A stretch of 64,000 nt of DNA from positions 62,001-126,000 of the forward strand of contig DXMY01000011.1 in the NCBI GenBank assembly GCA_019413925.1, in the 5' to 3' direction. Source of the stretch: Collinsella sp. (GTDB lineage: Bacteria; Actinomycetota; Coriobacteriia; Coriobacteriales; Coriobacteriaceae). Positions 16,342 through 24,772 of the stretch are shown piece after piece. The notes beneath the pieces are model-generated. The model was not told the DNA's origin, did not search any database, and saw nothing but the letters and a program-made list of their open reading frames with translations. The position numbers and the translations under genes were made by a program. Within the stretch, counting starts at the first letter, position 1, and the number at the start of each line of letters is the position of its first letter.

Positions 16342-17703
16342 CTACAGAATAAATCGAAGGATGTCGGAACGAAGCATATAGACAAACAGAAGCGCAAAGA
16401 GCGCGATGCCCACATAGCTCACAATCGTCTGGATCTTGAGCGGAAGCTCGCGGCCCACAATCTTTTGAATGATCTCGATGACCAGCTTGCCGCCATCGAG
16501 TGGTGGGATGGGCAGCAGGTTCATAAAGCCAAGCGAGAACGAAATGAGGGCGGCAAACGAAAGGAACGTGGCAGGGCCGGCAGCAGCAGCCTGTGAGGAC
16601 ATAACACTAATACCCACGATCGAAGAAGACTGATCGAGAATCTCCATCGTATGCTGCGGCTGGAGCAGGCGCATCACGCCCTCCGCCGTCTGCGCGACAT
16701 AGGAGAACGACAGGCGAGCCGACGTGATGGGGTCTAAACGGACCACCTGCGTAGAGGCATACACACCTAGGCGCTCGTCCTTTTTGAGCGCAACCGAGGT
16801 CGAATGCTGCTTGCCGTCGCGCTCATACTCAATGGCGATATCATCCTTACCGGCGGCCTTGCCGATAGCATCGTAGACGTCCATCCAAGTGGAACATGAG
16901 ACACCGTCAACCGAAAGGATCGCGTCGCCGCCCTCGATACCCGCCTTGGCGGCAATAGACCCCTCGTCAACCTGACCGATCACGTTGGTATCCATCGGCA
17001 CGGTGACACCCGCAATAGAGTAGATGCTCATAAGCAGCAAAAAGCCCGTCAGGATATTGACGAGAATGCCCGCGAGCAGCATAAAGGCGCGCTTGAGAAA
17101 GCCCTGGCCAAGATAGGTGTGCGAACGCTCTTGTGCAAGGAACTCGGCCTCGCCGCACGGCAGCTCCCATACATCGCCCTCGGCAGTTGAATGTTCGCGA
17201 TCGAAACGGCGGCCGTCAAAGGTAGTGTAACCCGCCGCATCTCGCGGCAGCGTCTGATACCTGGTGGGATAGTAGCTCGGCGAGGGCTTCTCCCCTTCCT
17301 CATACCAGGGTGCGATGGAACCCCAGCCCAGCAACAGGGCGCATGCCTCGAGCACATCCTCCTCGGAAAGCTCAAGCTCGACAGCAAGGTCGGCCACGGT
17401 CACGCGACCATGACGATAGATAGCCGCGAGCACGCGGTCGGCACACGAGACGTCGGTCGGATCCATACCGCAAATGGCAGCGTAGCCACCCAGCAGCAGC
17501 GGGGTCACGCCAAACTTGGTTCCAATGCGACGCGACGTGTAATGGATGTCAAAGCGGCACGGCAGGCCCAAAAAGAACTCGGTCACACGGACGCCGCAGG
17601 CACGCGCCGCCAAAAAGTGGCCGCCCTCGTGCAAAAACACGAGGACGGAAAGCATCAGCAGGCCCCAAAAGACCGATGAGAGAACGCTCAGAACAGTATC
17701 CAT
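16342..17703 (-). CDS. rseP: Site-2 (RseP-type) intramembrane zinc metalloprotease with inserted domain
   Basis: About 453 residues from ATG; TTG five codons upstream is an alternative and neither has an ideal ribosome-binding site. The first membrane helix holds the zinc motif HEGGH. A PDZ domain (about 240-320, GQVDEGSIAAKAGIEGGD) and the LLPIPPLDGG motif in a later helix complete the active site. Unusually, about 115 residues (about 80-195) lie between the first conserved GGY segment and the second helix; part (DRVLAAIYRHGRVTVADLAV and ELSEEDV) looks like a winged helix. Family members cleave anti-sigma factors and signal-peptide remnants. In the operon between dxr and ispG. Confidence 0.88.
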   Translation of the reverse strand: MDTVLSVLSSVFWGLLMLSVLVFLHEGGHFLAARACGVRVTEFFLGLPCRFDIHYTSRRIGTKFGVTPLLLGGYAAICGMDPTDVSCADRVLAAIYRHGRVTVADLAVELELSEEDVLEACALLLGWGSIAPWYEEGEKPSPSYYPTRYQTLPRDAAGYTTFDGRRFDREHSTAEGDVWELPCGEAEFLAQERSHTYLGQGFLKRAFMLLAGILVNILTGFLLLMSIYSIAGVTVPMDTNVIGQVDEGSIAAKAGIEGGDAILSVDGVSCSTWMDVYDAIGKAAGKDDIAIEYERDGKQHSTSVALKKDERLGVYASTQVVRLDPITSARLSFSYVAQTAEGVMRLLQPQHTMEILDQSSSIVGISVMSSQAAAAGPATFLSFAALISFSLGFMNLLPIPPLDGGKLVIEIIQKIVGRELPLKIQTIVSYVGIALFALLFVYMLRSDILRFIL

Positions 17704-17728
17704 AAAACGAAAAAGCAATCCTTATGGG

Positions 17729-18916
17729 TTAGGAACGGGTTGCGGCGAGCACCTGCGCAGCTTTTTCACGCGCCCACGCATCGATGTCGCGAAGCTGCTC
17801 AAACGAATCGACCGCCTGCATATCGTGGGCATCCATGCAGGATTCCACAATGCAATCGATATCGGTAAAGCTGCAGTCATCGTGCAGGAAGGCATCGACG
17901 GCGACCTCGTTGGCGGCATTGAGCACGCACGGCATGGTGCCACCCGTCTTGCCGGCACGTTCGGCCAGTGCCAGACAGCGGAAGGTATCCATGTCGGCAG
18001 CATCAAACGTGAGCTGCCCCAGCTCGCGGAAATCGATACGAGGCGCCGGGGTATCCCAACGCTCGGGATACGAGAACGCGAACTGGATGGGAATACGCAT
18101 GTCGGATGCACCGAGATGCGCCATCACGGAGCCGTCGGCGAACTCGACCATAGAGTGAATCTTGGACTGACGCTGCACGACCACGTTAATGAAATCGAGG
18201 TCGCAGTTAAACAGATGCATGGCCTCAATGCGCTCCAGGCCCTTGTTCATGAGGGTGGCGGAGTCAATGGTAATCTTGGCACCCATGGCCCACGTGGGAT
18301 GCGCGAGGGCATCGGCACGCGTCACGCGATCGAGCTCGTCGCGCGTGCGGCCAAAGAACGGACCGCCCGAGCAGGTGAGCCAAATGCAGTGGGCCTCGCG
18401 CGGGTTCTCCCCCAGATAGCACTGGTAGATGGCGGAATGCTCAGAGTCGACCGGAATAAGCTGGCCCGGTTGTGCCAACGGCATAAGCAAGTCGCCACCG
18501 ACGACGAGGGACTCCTTGTTGGCAAGGGCAAGGCGCTTATTCGAGGTCAAGGCCGCATGGCTCGCCTCGAGACCGGCGGCGCCCACAATAGCGACAAGCA
18601 CGCAGTCGACATCGTCGCGATGCGCGAGCTCGCAAACCGCCTGCGCGCCAACGCCGAGCTTCGTTCCCTCGGGCAACTCCTGCAGCACGGCGTCATCGCC
18701 ATGATCGACATCGGCCACGGCAACCGCCGGAACCGAGAACTCGCGGGCAGCGGCAACGAGCTCGGAGGTACTGGAGTTAACGGACAGCGCCGTCACCTGC
18801 AGGCGATCGGCATGCTGGCGGCACACATCGAGCGCCTGGGTGCCGATAGAGCCCGTACAACCCAGGATGGCAACGCGAAGGCGTCCATCGGGGCCATACG
18901 TCGTCTGGAAGGACAT
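17729..18916 (-). CDS. dxr: 1-deoxy-D-xylulose 5-phosphate reductoisomerase
   Basis: 395 residues. NADPH-dependent conversion of DXP to MEP, the first committed step of the MEP pathway. NADPH-binding LGCTGSIGTQALDV at about residue 18. The substrate and metal site includes DSEHSAIYQ and TCSGGPFF. The ATG overlaps the cdsA stop by one base (TAATG), so translation is coupled. Confidence 0.96.
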   Translation of the reverse strand: MSFQTTYGPDGRLRVAILGCTGSIGTQALDVCRQHADRLQVTALSVNSSTSELVAAAREFSVPAVAVADVDHGDDAVLQELPEGTKLGVGAQAVCELAHRDDVDCVLVAIVGAAGLEASHAALTSNKRLALANKESLVVGGDLLMPLAQPGQLIPVDSEHSAIYQCYLGENPREAHCIWLTCSGGPFFGRTRDELDRVTRADALAHPTWAMGAKITIDSATLMNKGLERIEAMHLFNCDLDFINVVVQRQSKIHSMVEFADGSVMAHLGASDMRIPIQFAFSYPERWDTPAPRIDFRELGQLTFDAADMDTFRCLALAERAGKTGGTMPCVLNAANEVAVDAFLHDDCSFTDIDCIVESCMDAHDMQAVDSFEQLRDIDAWAREKAAQVLAATRS

Positions 18917-19815
18917 TACAGCACGCCTCCGATCATCAGCAACAGCTGCGCGGTGATGCAGCCGAAGATAAGCGAATCGCTACGATCGAGCATTCCGCCG
19001 TGGCCCGGGATAAGGTTGCCGGAATCTTTGACGCCCACACCGCGCTTGATGCGCGACTCGATAAGGTCGCCGATAACGCCCAGAATGGACACGACCACGC
19101 CGCACAGCAGCGCATAGGGCAGGCTGAGCTTGTAGAAGTGCGTCGCCCACAGGATGAGCCAAATCAAAACCGAGCCCAAGATGCCGCCGGCAAACCCCTC
19201 CCAGCTCTTTTTGGGAGAGATCATGGGAACCATCTTGTGCTTGCCGATACGGCTGCCCACGATGTAGGCAAACGAATCGGAGACCCAAAGGGACGCGCAA
19301 ACGCCCACTGAAAGCAGGGCGCCGGCAAAACCGGGCACGGCATCGCGCAGCAGCACGATAGCCGACAGCATAAAGCCAGTGTAGATGGGACCCATGAGCG
19401 TCACGGCCACATCAGAGATGCGGGTACGCGGCGACCAGACATACCAAATGCCCACAGCGAGCATCAAGGCAAAAAGCAGGGCATTCAGCAACATCGAATC
19501 GCCCAACGCCGACAGCGGAAAGAGTACGGCGGCAGCGATACCCATGCGCTCGTTAGCCATCTTGCCATCGAGCCTTGTCATACGGAAAAACTCATAGCAG
19601 CACAGACCGCTCATGACAGAAACAAAGATGGCCGTGGGCACGATACCCAAAACCAGGCACAGGATAAAGACAACGGCGTAGACGATACCGGCGGCGGCAC
19701 GGGTAATAAAGCCCGCCAGCCACGAACCGGTGCCGCTCTTCGCTGCAGGCGCTCCCGCAGTGGCAGCTTTGCGCACAGGCGTCTTGGGAGCAGATGCCTT
19801 GGGACGATCGGACAC
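18916..19815 (-). CDS. cdsA: Phosphatidate cytidylyltransferase
   Basis: 299 residues, GTG start after GAGGAGG. It makes CDP-diacylglycerol from phosphatidate and CTP in the inner membrane. The family signature near the C-terminus is present (GVKDSGNLIPGHGGMLDRSDS). Several hydrophobic helices fill residues about 30-290. The first 30 residues are Ala/Lys-rich and look cytosolic. It lies between uppS and dxr, a conserved arrangement in many bacteria. Confidence 0.95.
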   Translation of the reverse strand: MSDRPKASAPKTPVRKAATAGAPAAKSGTGSWLAGFITRAAAGIVYAVVFILCLVLGIVPTAIFVSVMSGLCCYEFFRMTRLDGKMANERMGIAAAVLFPLSALGDSMLLNALLFALMLAVGIWYVWSPRTRISDVAVTLMGPIYTGFMLSAIVLLRDAVPGFAGALLSVGVCASLWVSDSFAYIVGSRIGKHKMVPMISPKKSWEGFAGGILGSVLIWLILWATHFYKLSLPYALLCGVVVSILGVIGDLIESRIKRGVGVKDSGNLIPGHGGMLDRSDSLIFGCITAQLLLMIGGVL

Positions 19816-19817
19816 GA

Positions 19818-20612
19818 TTAAGCCTCCTCGGTCTTGCTCAGTCCACCAAACCTACGGTCACGGCCCTGATAGGCCAAAATGGCGTCGACAAGGCCCCAAC
19901 GATCAAAGTCGGGCCAATAGGTATCGGTGACGTAGAATTCGGAATAAGCCCCCTGCCACAACAGATAGTTCGAAAGGCGCAGCTCACCTGAGGTGCGAAT
20001 CACAAGCTCAGGATCGGGAAGGCCGGCGGTATAGAGGTGGGAAGCCACCATGTCGTCATCAATTGCGGCAGGACCGATCTTACCGGCGGCAGCGTCGAGT
20101 GCAATCTGACGGACAGCGCGGGTGATCTCGGCACGGGCGCCGTAGTTGACGGCAAGCGCCAGCGTCATGCCGGTGTGGTCGGCACACTCGGCTAGACCGC
20201 GCTCAAAGACATCGCGGGTCTTCTTGGGCAGTGCGGAAATGTCGCCCAAAAAGACAACGCGCACGTTTTCGCGCTTCAGAAGCGGCAGCTCGTCGATAAA
20301 CGTCTTGGCAAACAGGTGCATCAAGACGTTGACCTCATGCTGCGGACGGTTCCAGTTTTCGGTAGAAAACGCATAGGCAGAAAGCACGTCGACGCCCAGG
20401 CGCACGCAGGCGGTAATGATCTCGCGCAGCGAGAGGATACCTGCCTTATGACCCTCGGTGCGTGCAAGACCGCGCGACGTGGCCCAACGACCGTTGCCGT
20501 CCATGATGCACGAGATATGGTGCGGAATGTTATTGAGGTCAAGGTCGGAAAAACCGACGCCCGCAGGGGCGTCGGCAAAGTACTCGACCAGTTTATGCTC
20601 GTCGTATTGCAC
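19818..20612 (-). CDS. uppS: Isoprenyl transferase (undecaprenyl diphosphate synthase)
   Basis: 264 residues, GTG start. It elongates farnesyl diphosphate with isopentenyl units in cis to make the C55 carrier lipid for peptidoglycan. The catalytic segment CIMDGNGRWATSRG is at about residue 35. The C-terminal LRLSNYLLWQGAYSEFY and DFDRWG blocks are diagnostic. It is two bases from frr and two from cdsA. Confidence 0.95.
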   Translation of the reverse strand: MQYDEHKLVEYFADAPAGVGFSDLDLNNIPHHISCIMDGNGRWATSRGLARTEGHKAGILSLREIITACVRLGVDVLSAYAFSTENWNRPQHEVNVLMHLFAKTFIDELPLLKRENVRVVFLGDISALPKKTRDVFERGLAECADHTGMTLALAVNYGARAEITRAVRQIALDAAAGKIGPAAIDDDMVASHLYTAGLPDPELVIRTSGELRLSNYLLWQGAYSEFYVTDTYWPDFDRWGLVDAILAYQGRDRRFGGLSKTEEA

Positions 20613-20613
20613 C

Positions 20614-21150
20614 TTAGATCTCCATGACCTCGGCTTCTTTTTCCTTCAGAAGCTCCTCGACCTTGGCGACATACTCATCGGTGTGCTTCTGGACCTTGGC
20701 CTGCTCGCGACGGACATCGTCCTCGGTGAGCTCCTCATCGCGCTCAAGCTTATTGTTGAAGTCGCGACGGATGTTACGGATAGACACCTTGGCCTGCTCG
20801 GCGTACTCGCGGCACTCCTTGACGAGTTCGCGACGGCGCTCCTCAGTGGGCGCCGGGAACGGCAGACGAACGACGGTGCCATCAGAGTTGGGGGTAATGC
20901 CCAGATCGGAAGCGCCGATGGCCTTGACGATAGCGTTGATGAGCGCCTTGTCCCACGGCTCGATGAGCAGCATGTGAGCCTCGGGGGTCTTGACGGCGGC
21001 AACCTGCGTGACCGGCGTGGGGACACCGTAATAATCAACGGTGATGTCGGACAGAATGTTGGCGTTGGCGCGACCGGTACGGACCTTGGAGAAGTTATGC
21101 TTGAGGGACTCGAGCGACTTGTCCATATGGGCGGTGATGTTCTCTGCCAT
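20614..21150 (-). CDS. frr: Ribosome recycling factor
   Basis: 178 residues. With EF-G it splits the post-termination ribosome. The typical length, the segment KVRTGRANANILSDITVDYYGVPTPV and the C-terminal helical bundle with EYVAKVEELLKEKEAEVM identify it. ATG with GAGGATTAAGC upstream. It follows pyrH, the near-universal order pyrH-frr. Confidence 0.97.
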   Translation of the reverse strand: MAENITAHMDKSLESLKHNFSKVRTGRANANILSDITVDYYGVPTPVTQVAAVKTPEAHMLLIEPWDKALINAIVKAIGASDLGITPNSDGTVVRLPFPAPTEERRRELVKECREYAEQAKVSIRNIRRDFNNKLERDEELTEDDVRREQAKVQKHTDEYVAKVEELLKEKEAEVMEI

Positions 21151-21152
21151 GC

Positions 21153-21875
21153 TTAATCCTCCTGATAGACGAGCGTGCCGACGGGCTCACCCGAAAGCGC
21201 GCGCTTGACGGTGTCCTCGCCATCGATGTTGAGGACCAAAATCGGCATACGGTTATCCTGGCACAGTGCCGTAGCCGTGGAATCCATAACCTGCAGGCCG
21301 CGGACGAGAACCTCGTGATAGGTAATCTTGTCAAAACGGACGGCATCGGCGCACTTGACGGGATCCTTGTCGTAGATGCCGTCGACCTTGGTGGCTTTAA
21401 TCAGAATCTCGGCGCCGATCTCGCACGCACGAAGAGCCGCGGCGGTGTCGGTCGTAAAGTACGGATTGCCCGAACCGGCAGCGAAGATGACGACGTTGCC
21501 CTTGGACAGATGGTTGATAGCGCGGCGACGAATATAGGGCTCGCAGATCTCGTTCATCTGGATAGCGCTCATCACACGGCAGGGAACGCCGTTATGCTCG
21601 AAAGCATCCTGCAGGGCGAGCGCGTTCATAACGGTCGCGAGCATGCCCATGTAGTCGGCCTGAGCACGCTCCATGCCACCGGCAGCGCCTGCCATGCCGC
21701 GGAAAATATTGCCGCCGCCGACAACGACGCCGACCTCATGGCCAACGGCGAGCAGCTCCTTGACCTGCTTGGCAAGATGATCGGTAACCTTGGGGTCGAT
21801 GCCATATTGGCCGTCGCCCATCAGCGCTTCGCCGGAAAGCTTAAGAAGCACTCGTTTATATCGGATGTCGGACAA
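21153..21875 (-). CDS. pyrH: UMP kinase
   Basis: 240 residues, TTG start with GGAGG upstream. It phosphorylates UMP to UDP; an amino-acid-kinase fold hexamer. KLSGEALMG at the N-terminus and VVGGGNIFRG form the phosphate site. First gene of a long operon through proS, starting after the tsf terminator. It extends the pyrimidine pathway encoded at 2.9-8.2 kb. Confidence 0.97.
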   Translation of the reverse strand: MSDIRYKRVLLKLSGEALMGDGQYGIDPKVTDHLAKQVKELLAVGHEVGVVVGGGNIFRGMAGAAGGMERAQADYMGMLATVMNALALQDAFEHNGVPCRVMSAIQMNEICEPYIRRRAINHLSKGNVVIFAAGSGNPYFTTDTAAALRACEIGAEILIKATKVDGIYDKDPVKCADAVRFDKITYHEVLVRGLQVMDSTATALCQDNRMPILVLNIDGEDTVKRALSGEPVGTLVYQED

Positions 21876-21915
21876 AGCGATCCTCCTTTAATTAGACTCT
21901 CAATATGATATCAAA

Positions 21916-21931
21916 GGCTCTGATAAGAGCC
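21916..21931 (-). promoter_or_regulatory. Short dyad in the tsf-pyrH gap
   Basis: GGCTCT-TATC-AGAGCC, followed by TTTGATATCATATTGAG, lies just upstream of pyrH. It could be an operator or a minor second terminator. The pyrH promoter probably overlaps the AT-rich part (21880-21915). Confidence 0.35.
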
Positions 21932-21934
21932 ATG

Positions 21935-21968
21935 AAAAAGCAGGCTGTGAGTAAAACCCACAGCCTGC
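21935..21968 (-). terminator. Intrinsic terminator of rpsB-tsf
   Basis: On the minus strand a perfect 10-bp stem (GCAGGCTGTG with CACAGCCTGC, nine-base loop) is followed by TTTTTC. Confidence 0.9.
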
Positions 21969-21992
21969 TCATTACCAGCTACAAGAGCTTAT

Positions 21993-22862
21993 TTACTCGC
22001 CACGGACCAGACGGTCAAAGGCAACGACGGTAATGGTGTCGCCGAGCTCCTTGGAGACCTGCTCAGCGTACTTCTTGATGGTGAGGGAGCTGTCCTTGAT
22101 GAACTCCTGCTCGGTGAGCACGGACTGCTTGTAAAACTTCTCCAGACGGCCAACAGCCATCTTCTCCTGGATAGCCTCGGGCTTGCCGGACTCGGCAGCC
22201 TGGGCCATGTAGATCTGCTTCTCGTGCTCGACGGTCTCGGCCGGAACCTGATCGCGGGTAGCGCAGATCGGGGCGACGGCGGCAACCTGAAGGGCAACGT
22301 CGTGAGCGAAGGTCTTGAAGGACTCAGCCTGAGCGGTCTCGGCCTTCTCGAAGGCGAACTCGACGAGGACGCCGATCTTACCACCCATGTGGATGTAAGA
22401 AGCGAGCGCGCCGTTCTCGGCCTTGCGGGCAGCGAAGCGGGAGATCTTCATGTTCTCGCCCATGATGTGAATCATCTCGGTGAGCTCGGAGGAAACGGTC
22501 TCCTCGCCCATCGGCTTCTCGAGCAGAGCGTCGACGTCAGCAGGCTCGGTGGTAGCGACAACCTCAGCGACCTTAGAAGCAAAGCCGGTGAACTTGGCGT
22601 TGGAGCCAACGAAGTCGGTCTCGCAGGAGAGCTCGAGCAGAGCACCGGTCTTGCCATCCTCGGAGACGAACGCGGCGACAGCGCCCTCGTTGGTCTCACG
22701 GCCAGCCTTCTTGGCAGCCTTGGCAAGGCCGTTCTTACGCAGAACGTCGACAGCGGCGTCCATGTCGCCGTCAGCCTCGACGAGAGCCTTCTTGCACTCC
22801 ATCATCGGGGAGTCGGTCATCTCGCGGAGCTGCTTGACCATAGCGGCGGTAATCTGGGCCAT
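21993..22862 (-). CDS. tsf: Elongation factor Ts
   Basis: 289 residues. It exchanges nucleotide on EF-Tu. The N-terminal UBA-like module includes MVKQLREMTDSPMMECKKAL, with the TDxxMM motif of the family, and the core has NFVG-like segments (ELSCETDFVGSNAKF). The start is the ATG 6 nt after AAAGGAA; an upstream in-frame codon has no site. Cotranscribed with rpsB. Confidence 0.96.
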   Translation of the reverse strand: MAQITAAMVKQLREMTDSPMMECKKALVEADGDMDAAVDVLRKNGLAKAAKKAGRETNEGAVAAFVSEDGKTGALLELSCETDFVGSNAKFTGFASKVAEVVATTEPADVDALLEKPMGEETVSSELTEMIHIMGENMKISRFAARKAENGALASYIHMGGKIGVLVEFAFEKAETAQAESFKTFAHDVALQVAAVAPICATRDQVPAETVEHEKQIYMAQAAESGKPEAIQEKMAVGRLEKFYKQSVLTEQEFIKDSSLTIKKYAEQVSKELGDTITVVAFDRLVRGE

Positions 22863-22907
22863 TGTGGTTCCTTTCAAAGAGATGAAAAAGAATTAACTAA
22901 GACTGAT

Positions 22908-23636
22908 TTACTCGGCCTTGGGCTCAGCGGCCATCTCGGCCTCGGAGACCTGCTCCTTGCCGGAGCCAGCGAGGCAGGCGTCAGCCATGAGCTCGCACAT
23001 AAGGGTGACAGCAGAGATAGCGTCATCGTTGCAGGGGATGCCGTACTCGACCTCGTCGGGATCGGAGTTGGTGTCGATCAGAGCGACGACGGGGATGTTC
23101 AGGCGCTGAGCCTCCTTGATGGCGTTCTCCTCGCGCTTGGTGTCGATGACGAAGAGAGCCTGGGGCAGACCCTTCATGTCACGGGCACCACCGAGGTTGG
23201 TCTGGAGCTTGGTGAGCTCCTTGCCGAGAACAGCCTGCTCCTTCTTGGGGAGCACTGCCATGCGGCCGTCCTCGACCATGGCCTCGAGCTCCTCCATGCG
23301 GTTGATGCGGGAGCGGATGGTGACGAAGTTGGTCAGCATGCCGCCGAGCCAACGCTGGTTGATGTAAGGCATGTTGGCGCGCTCAGCAGCGTTCTTGACG
23401 GCCTCCTGAGCCTGCTTCTTGGTGCCGACGAACAGCACATTGCCGCCCTTGGCGACGTTCTTGACGAAGGTGTAGGCCTGATCGGCGTCGAGGATGGTCT
23501 GCTTGAGGTCGAGGATGTAGATGCCGTTGCGCTCACCGAAGATGAACGGCTTCATCTTGGGGTTCCAGCGACGGGTCTGGTGACCGAAGTGGCAGCCGGC
23601 CTCGAGCAGGGTGCGGATATTAATCTTGGTAGCCAT
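22908..23636 (-). CDS. rpsB: 30S ribosomal protein S2
   Basis: 242 residues. Small-subunit protein that recruits S1 in many bacteria. INIRTLLEAGCHFGHQTRRW at the N-terminus is diagnostic, as is VALIDTNSDPDEVEYGIPCNDDA near residue 200. ATG after AGGAGGTTTAAC. First gene of rpsB-tsf, with its own promoter at 23778-23806 and a leader of about 130 nt. Confidence 0.97.
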   Translation of the reverse strand: MATKINIRTLLEAGCHFGHQTRRWNPKMKPFIFGERNGIYILDLKQTILDADQAYTFVKNVAKGGNVLFVGTKKQAQEAVKNAAERANMPYINQRWLGGMLTNFVTIRSRINRMEELEAMVEDGRMAVLPKKEQAVLGKELTKLQTNLGGARDMKGLPQALFVIDTKREENAIKEAQRLNIPVVALIDTNSDPDEVEYGIPCNDDAISAVTLMCELMADACLAGSGKEQVSEAEMAAEPKAE

Positions 23637-23770
23637 GTTAAACCTCCTGTGGTTTGCCTCCGCGCGGGGTCATCCTCCAAAACCAACCCGGACATGTGCT
23701 ACCAAAGCCCGGGCACCACGGTATGAAGTAGCCGCGCGTGCGTGATAAAAACCTGTTGCCGTGAAGCAAC
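23637..23770 (-). promoter_or_regulatory. Structured 5' leader of rpsB
   Basis: The stretch from the inferred start site to rpsB has no gene. It begins with a hairpin (GTTGC-ttcacg-GCAAC) followed by AGGTTTTT and has further GC-rich dyads near 23650-23710. S2 is known to repress its own mRNA through leaders in several bacteria. Whether that happens here is unproven. Confidence 0.4.
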
Positions 23771-23777
23771 CCGATGA

Positions 23778-23806
23778 ATGATAGCAGGAATGCATCTTCC
23801 TGCCAA
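23778..23806 (-). promoter_or_regulatory. rpsB-tsf promoter
   Basis: TTGGCA, 17 bp, TATCAT on the minus strand, with TGC before the -10. A strong sigma-70-type match. Confidence 0.8.
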
Positions 23807-23855
23807 CCCGCAATCAAAACCACACACCTGAGCGCGGCGCGGGACGTCCCAGCCA

Positions 23856-24698
23856 CTATTCGCCGCGGGGATGGGCTTGAGCCACAGCCCGCTTAAGCCG
23901 ATCGGGTGTGAGATGCGTGTAGATCTGCGTCGTGGACAGGCTCGCATGACCCAGCAGCTCTTGAACCGAGCGCAGGTCCGCGCCGCCCTCGAGCAAGTCG
24001 GTCGCAAAGGTATGGCGCATCGCATGCGGGGCGATGTCGGCCGGAATGCCGGCGAGCGTCGCCAGCGTATGGAACCGCCGCCTGAGCATGGCTGCACTCA
24101 TGCGATTACCGCGCGCCGATATAAGCAGCGGATGCGGCCCGGTAGCGGGGTCACGACGCTTTGCCTGAGCGAGCAACTTCGGCCTCCCCTCCTCAATATA
24201 GAGACGCGTCGCCTCGAGCGCACGACGATACAGAGGGACGATACGTTCTTTGCTCCCCTTGCCCCACAGGCGCAGCGTGCGTTCGGACCACGCAATGGAC
24301 TCCACATTGAGTGCTGCGAGCTCTGAGATACGGGCGCCCGAGGCATAGAGCAGCTCGAGCATCGCCGCATCGCGCAGTCCCGCGGGTGTTGAGGTATCAG
24401 GCGTCTTGAGCAGCGCATCGACCTGCTTGATCGTAAGGACGCCCGGCAGGTCACGCGGCAGCTTGGGCGATGCGATCGCCGAGACTGCATCGCCCTCGAC
24501 AATCCCCTCGGCAGCCATCCAGCGATAGAGCGATCGGATAGCCGAAAGGTGCGCCGCAAGCGTTCGGGGAGCCACCTGTTCACGCGAAAGCTCGGCAAGA
24601 TAGCGACGAATGGTGCGCACGTCGGCAGCGAAGGCATCGATATCCTCGCGCTCGCACCAGGCAGCAAAGCGCTCCAGCCTCGAGCCATAGGCCGTCAC
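23856..24698 (-). CDS. Tyrosine recombinase XerC/XerD family, start uncertain
   Basis: At least 280 residues. It resolves chromosome dimers at dif with a partner recombinase. All catalytic residues are present: Arg in ASGARISELA, Lys in GKGSKER, HAMRHTFATDLLEGG, HASLSTTQIYTH with the nucleophile Tyr. The GTG at 24698 is the first standard start, but 28 upstream in-frame codons (to about 24785) also encode family-like sequence ending SPNTVTAYGSRL. That stretch has no ATG, GTG or TTG; an ATA lies 9 nt after GGAGG. Last gene of YraN-comM-dprA-trmFO-xer. Confidence 0.88.
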   Translation of the reverse strand: MTAYGSRLERFAAWCEREDIDAFAADVRTIRRYLAELSREQVAPRTLAAHLSAIRSLYRWMAAEGIVEGDAVSAIASPKLPRDLPGVLTIKQVDALLKTPDTSTPAGLRDAAMLELLYASGARISELAALNVESIAWSERTLRLWGKGSKERIVPLYRRALEATRLYIEEGRPKLLAQAKRRDPATGPHPLLISARGNRMSAAMLRRRFHTLATLAGIPADIAPHAMRHTFATDLLEGGADLRSVQELLGHASLSTTQIYTHLTPDRLKRAVAQAHPRGE

Positions 24699-24772
24699 CG
24701 TGTTGGGAGAAAGTCCCTCGACACGTGCGATATAGGCGATAAACGAGTCGACGGCATCGTACAGGTCAAAGG

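Noticed and set aside
22224..23726. 500-codon plus-strand frame opposite tsf and rpsB
   Set aside because: Leu/Gly/Glu/Val/His-rich composition and complete overlap with two ribosomal-translation genes.
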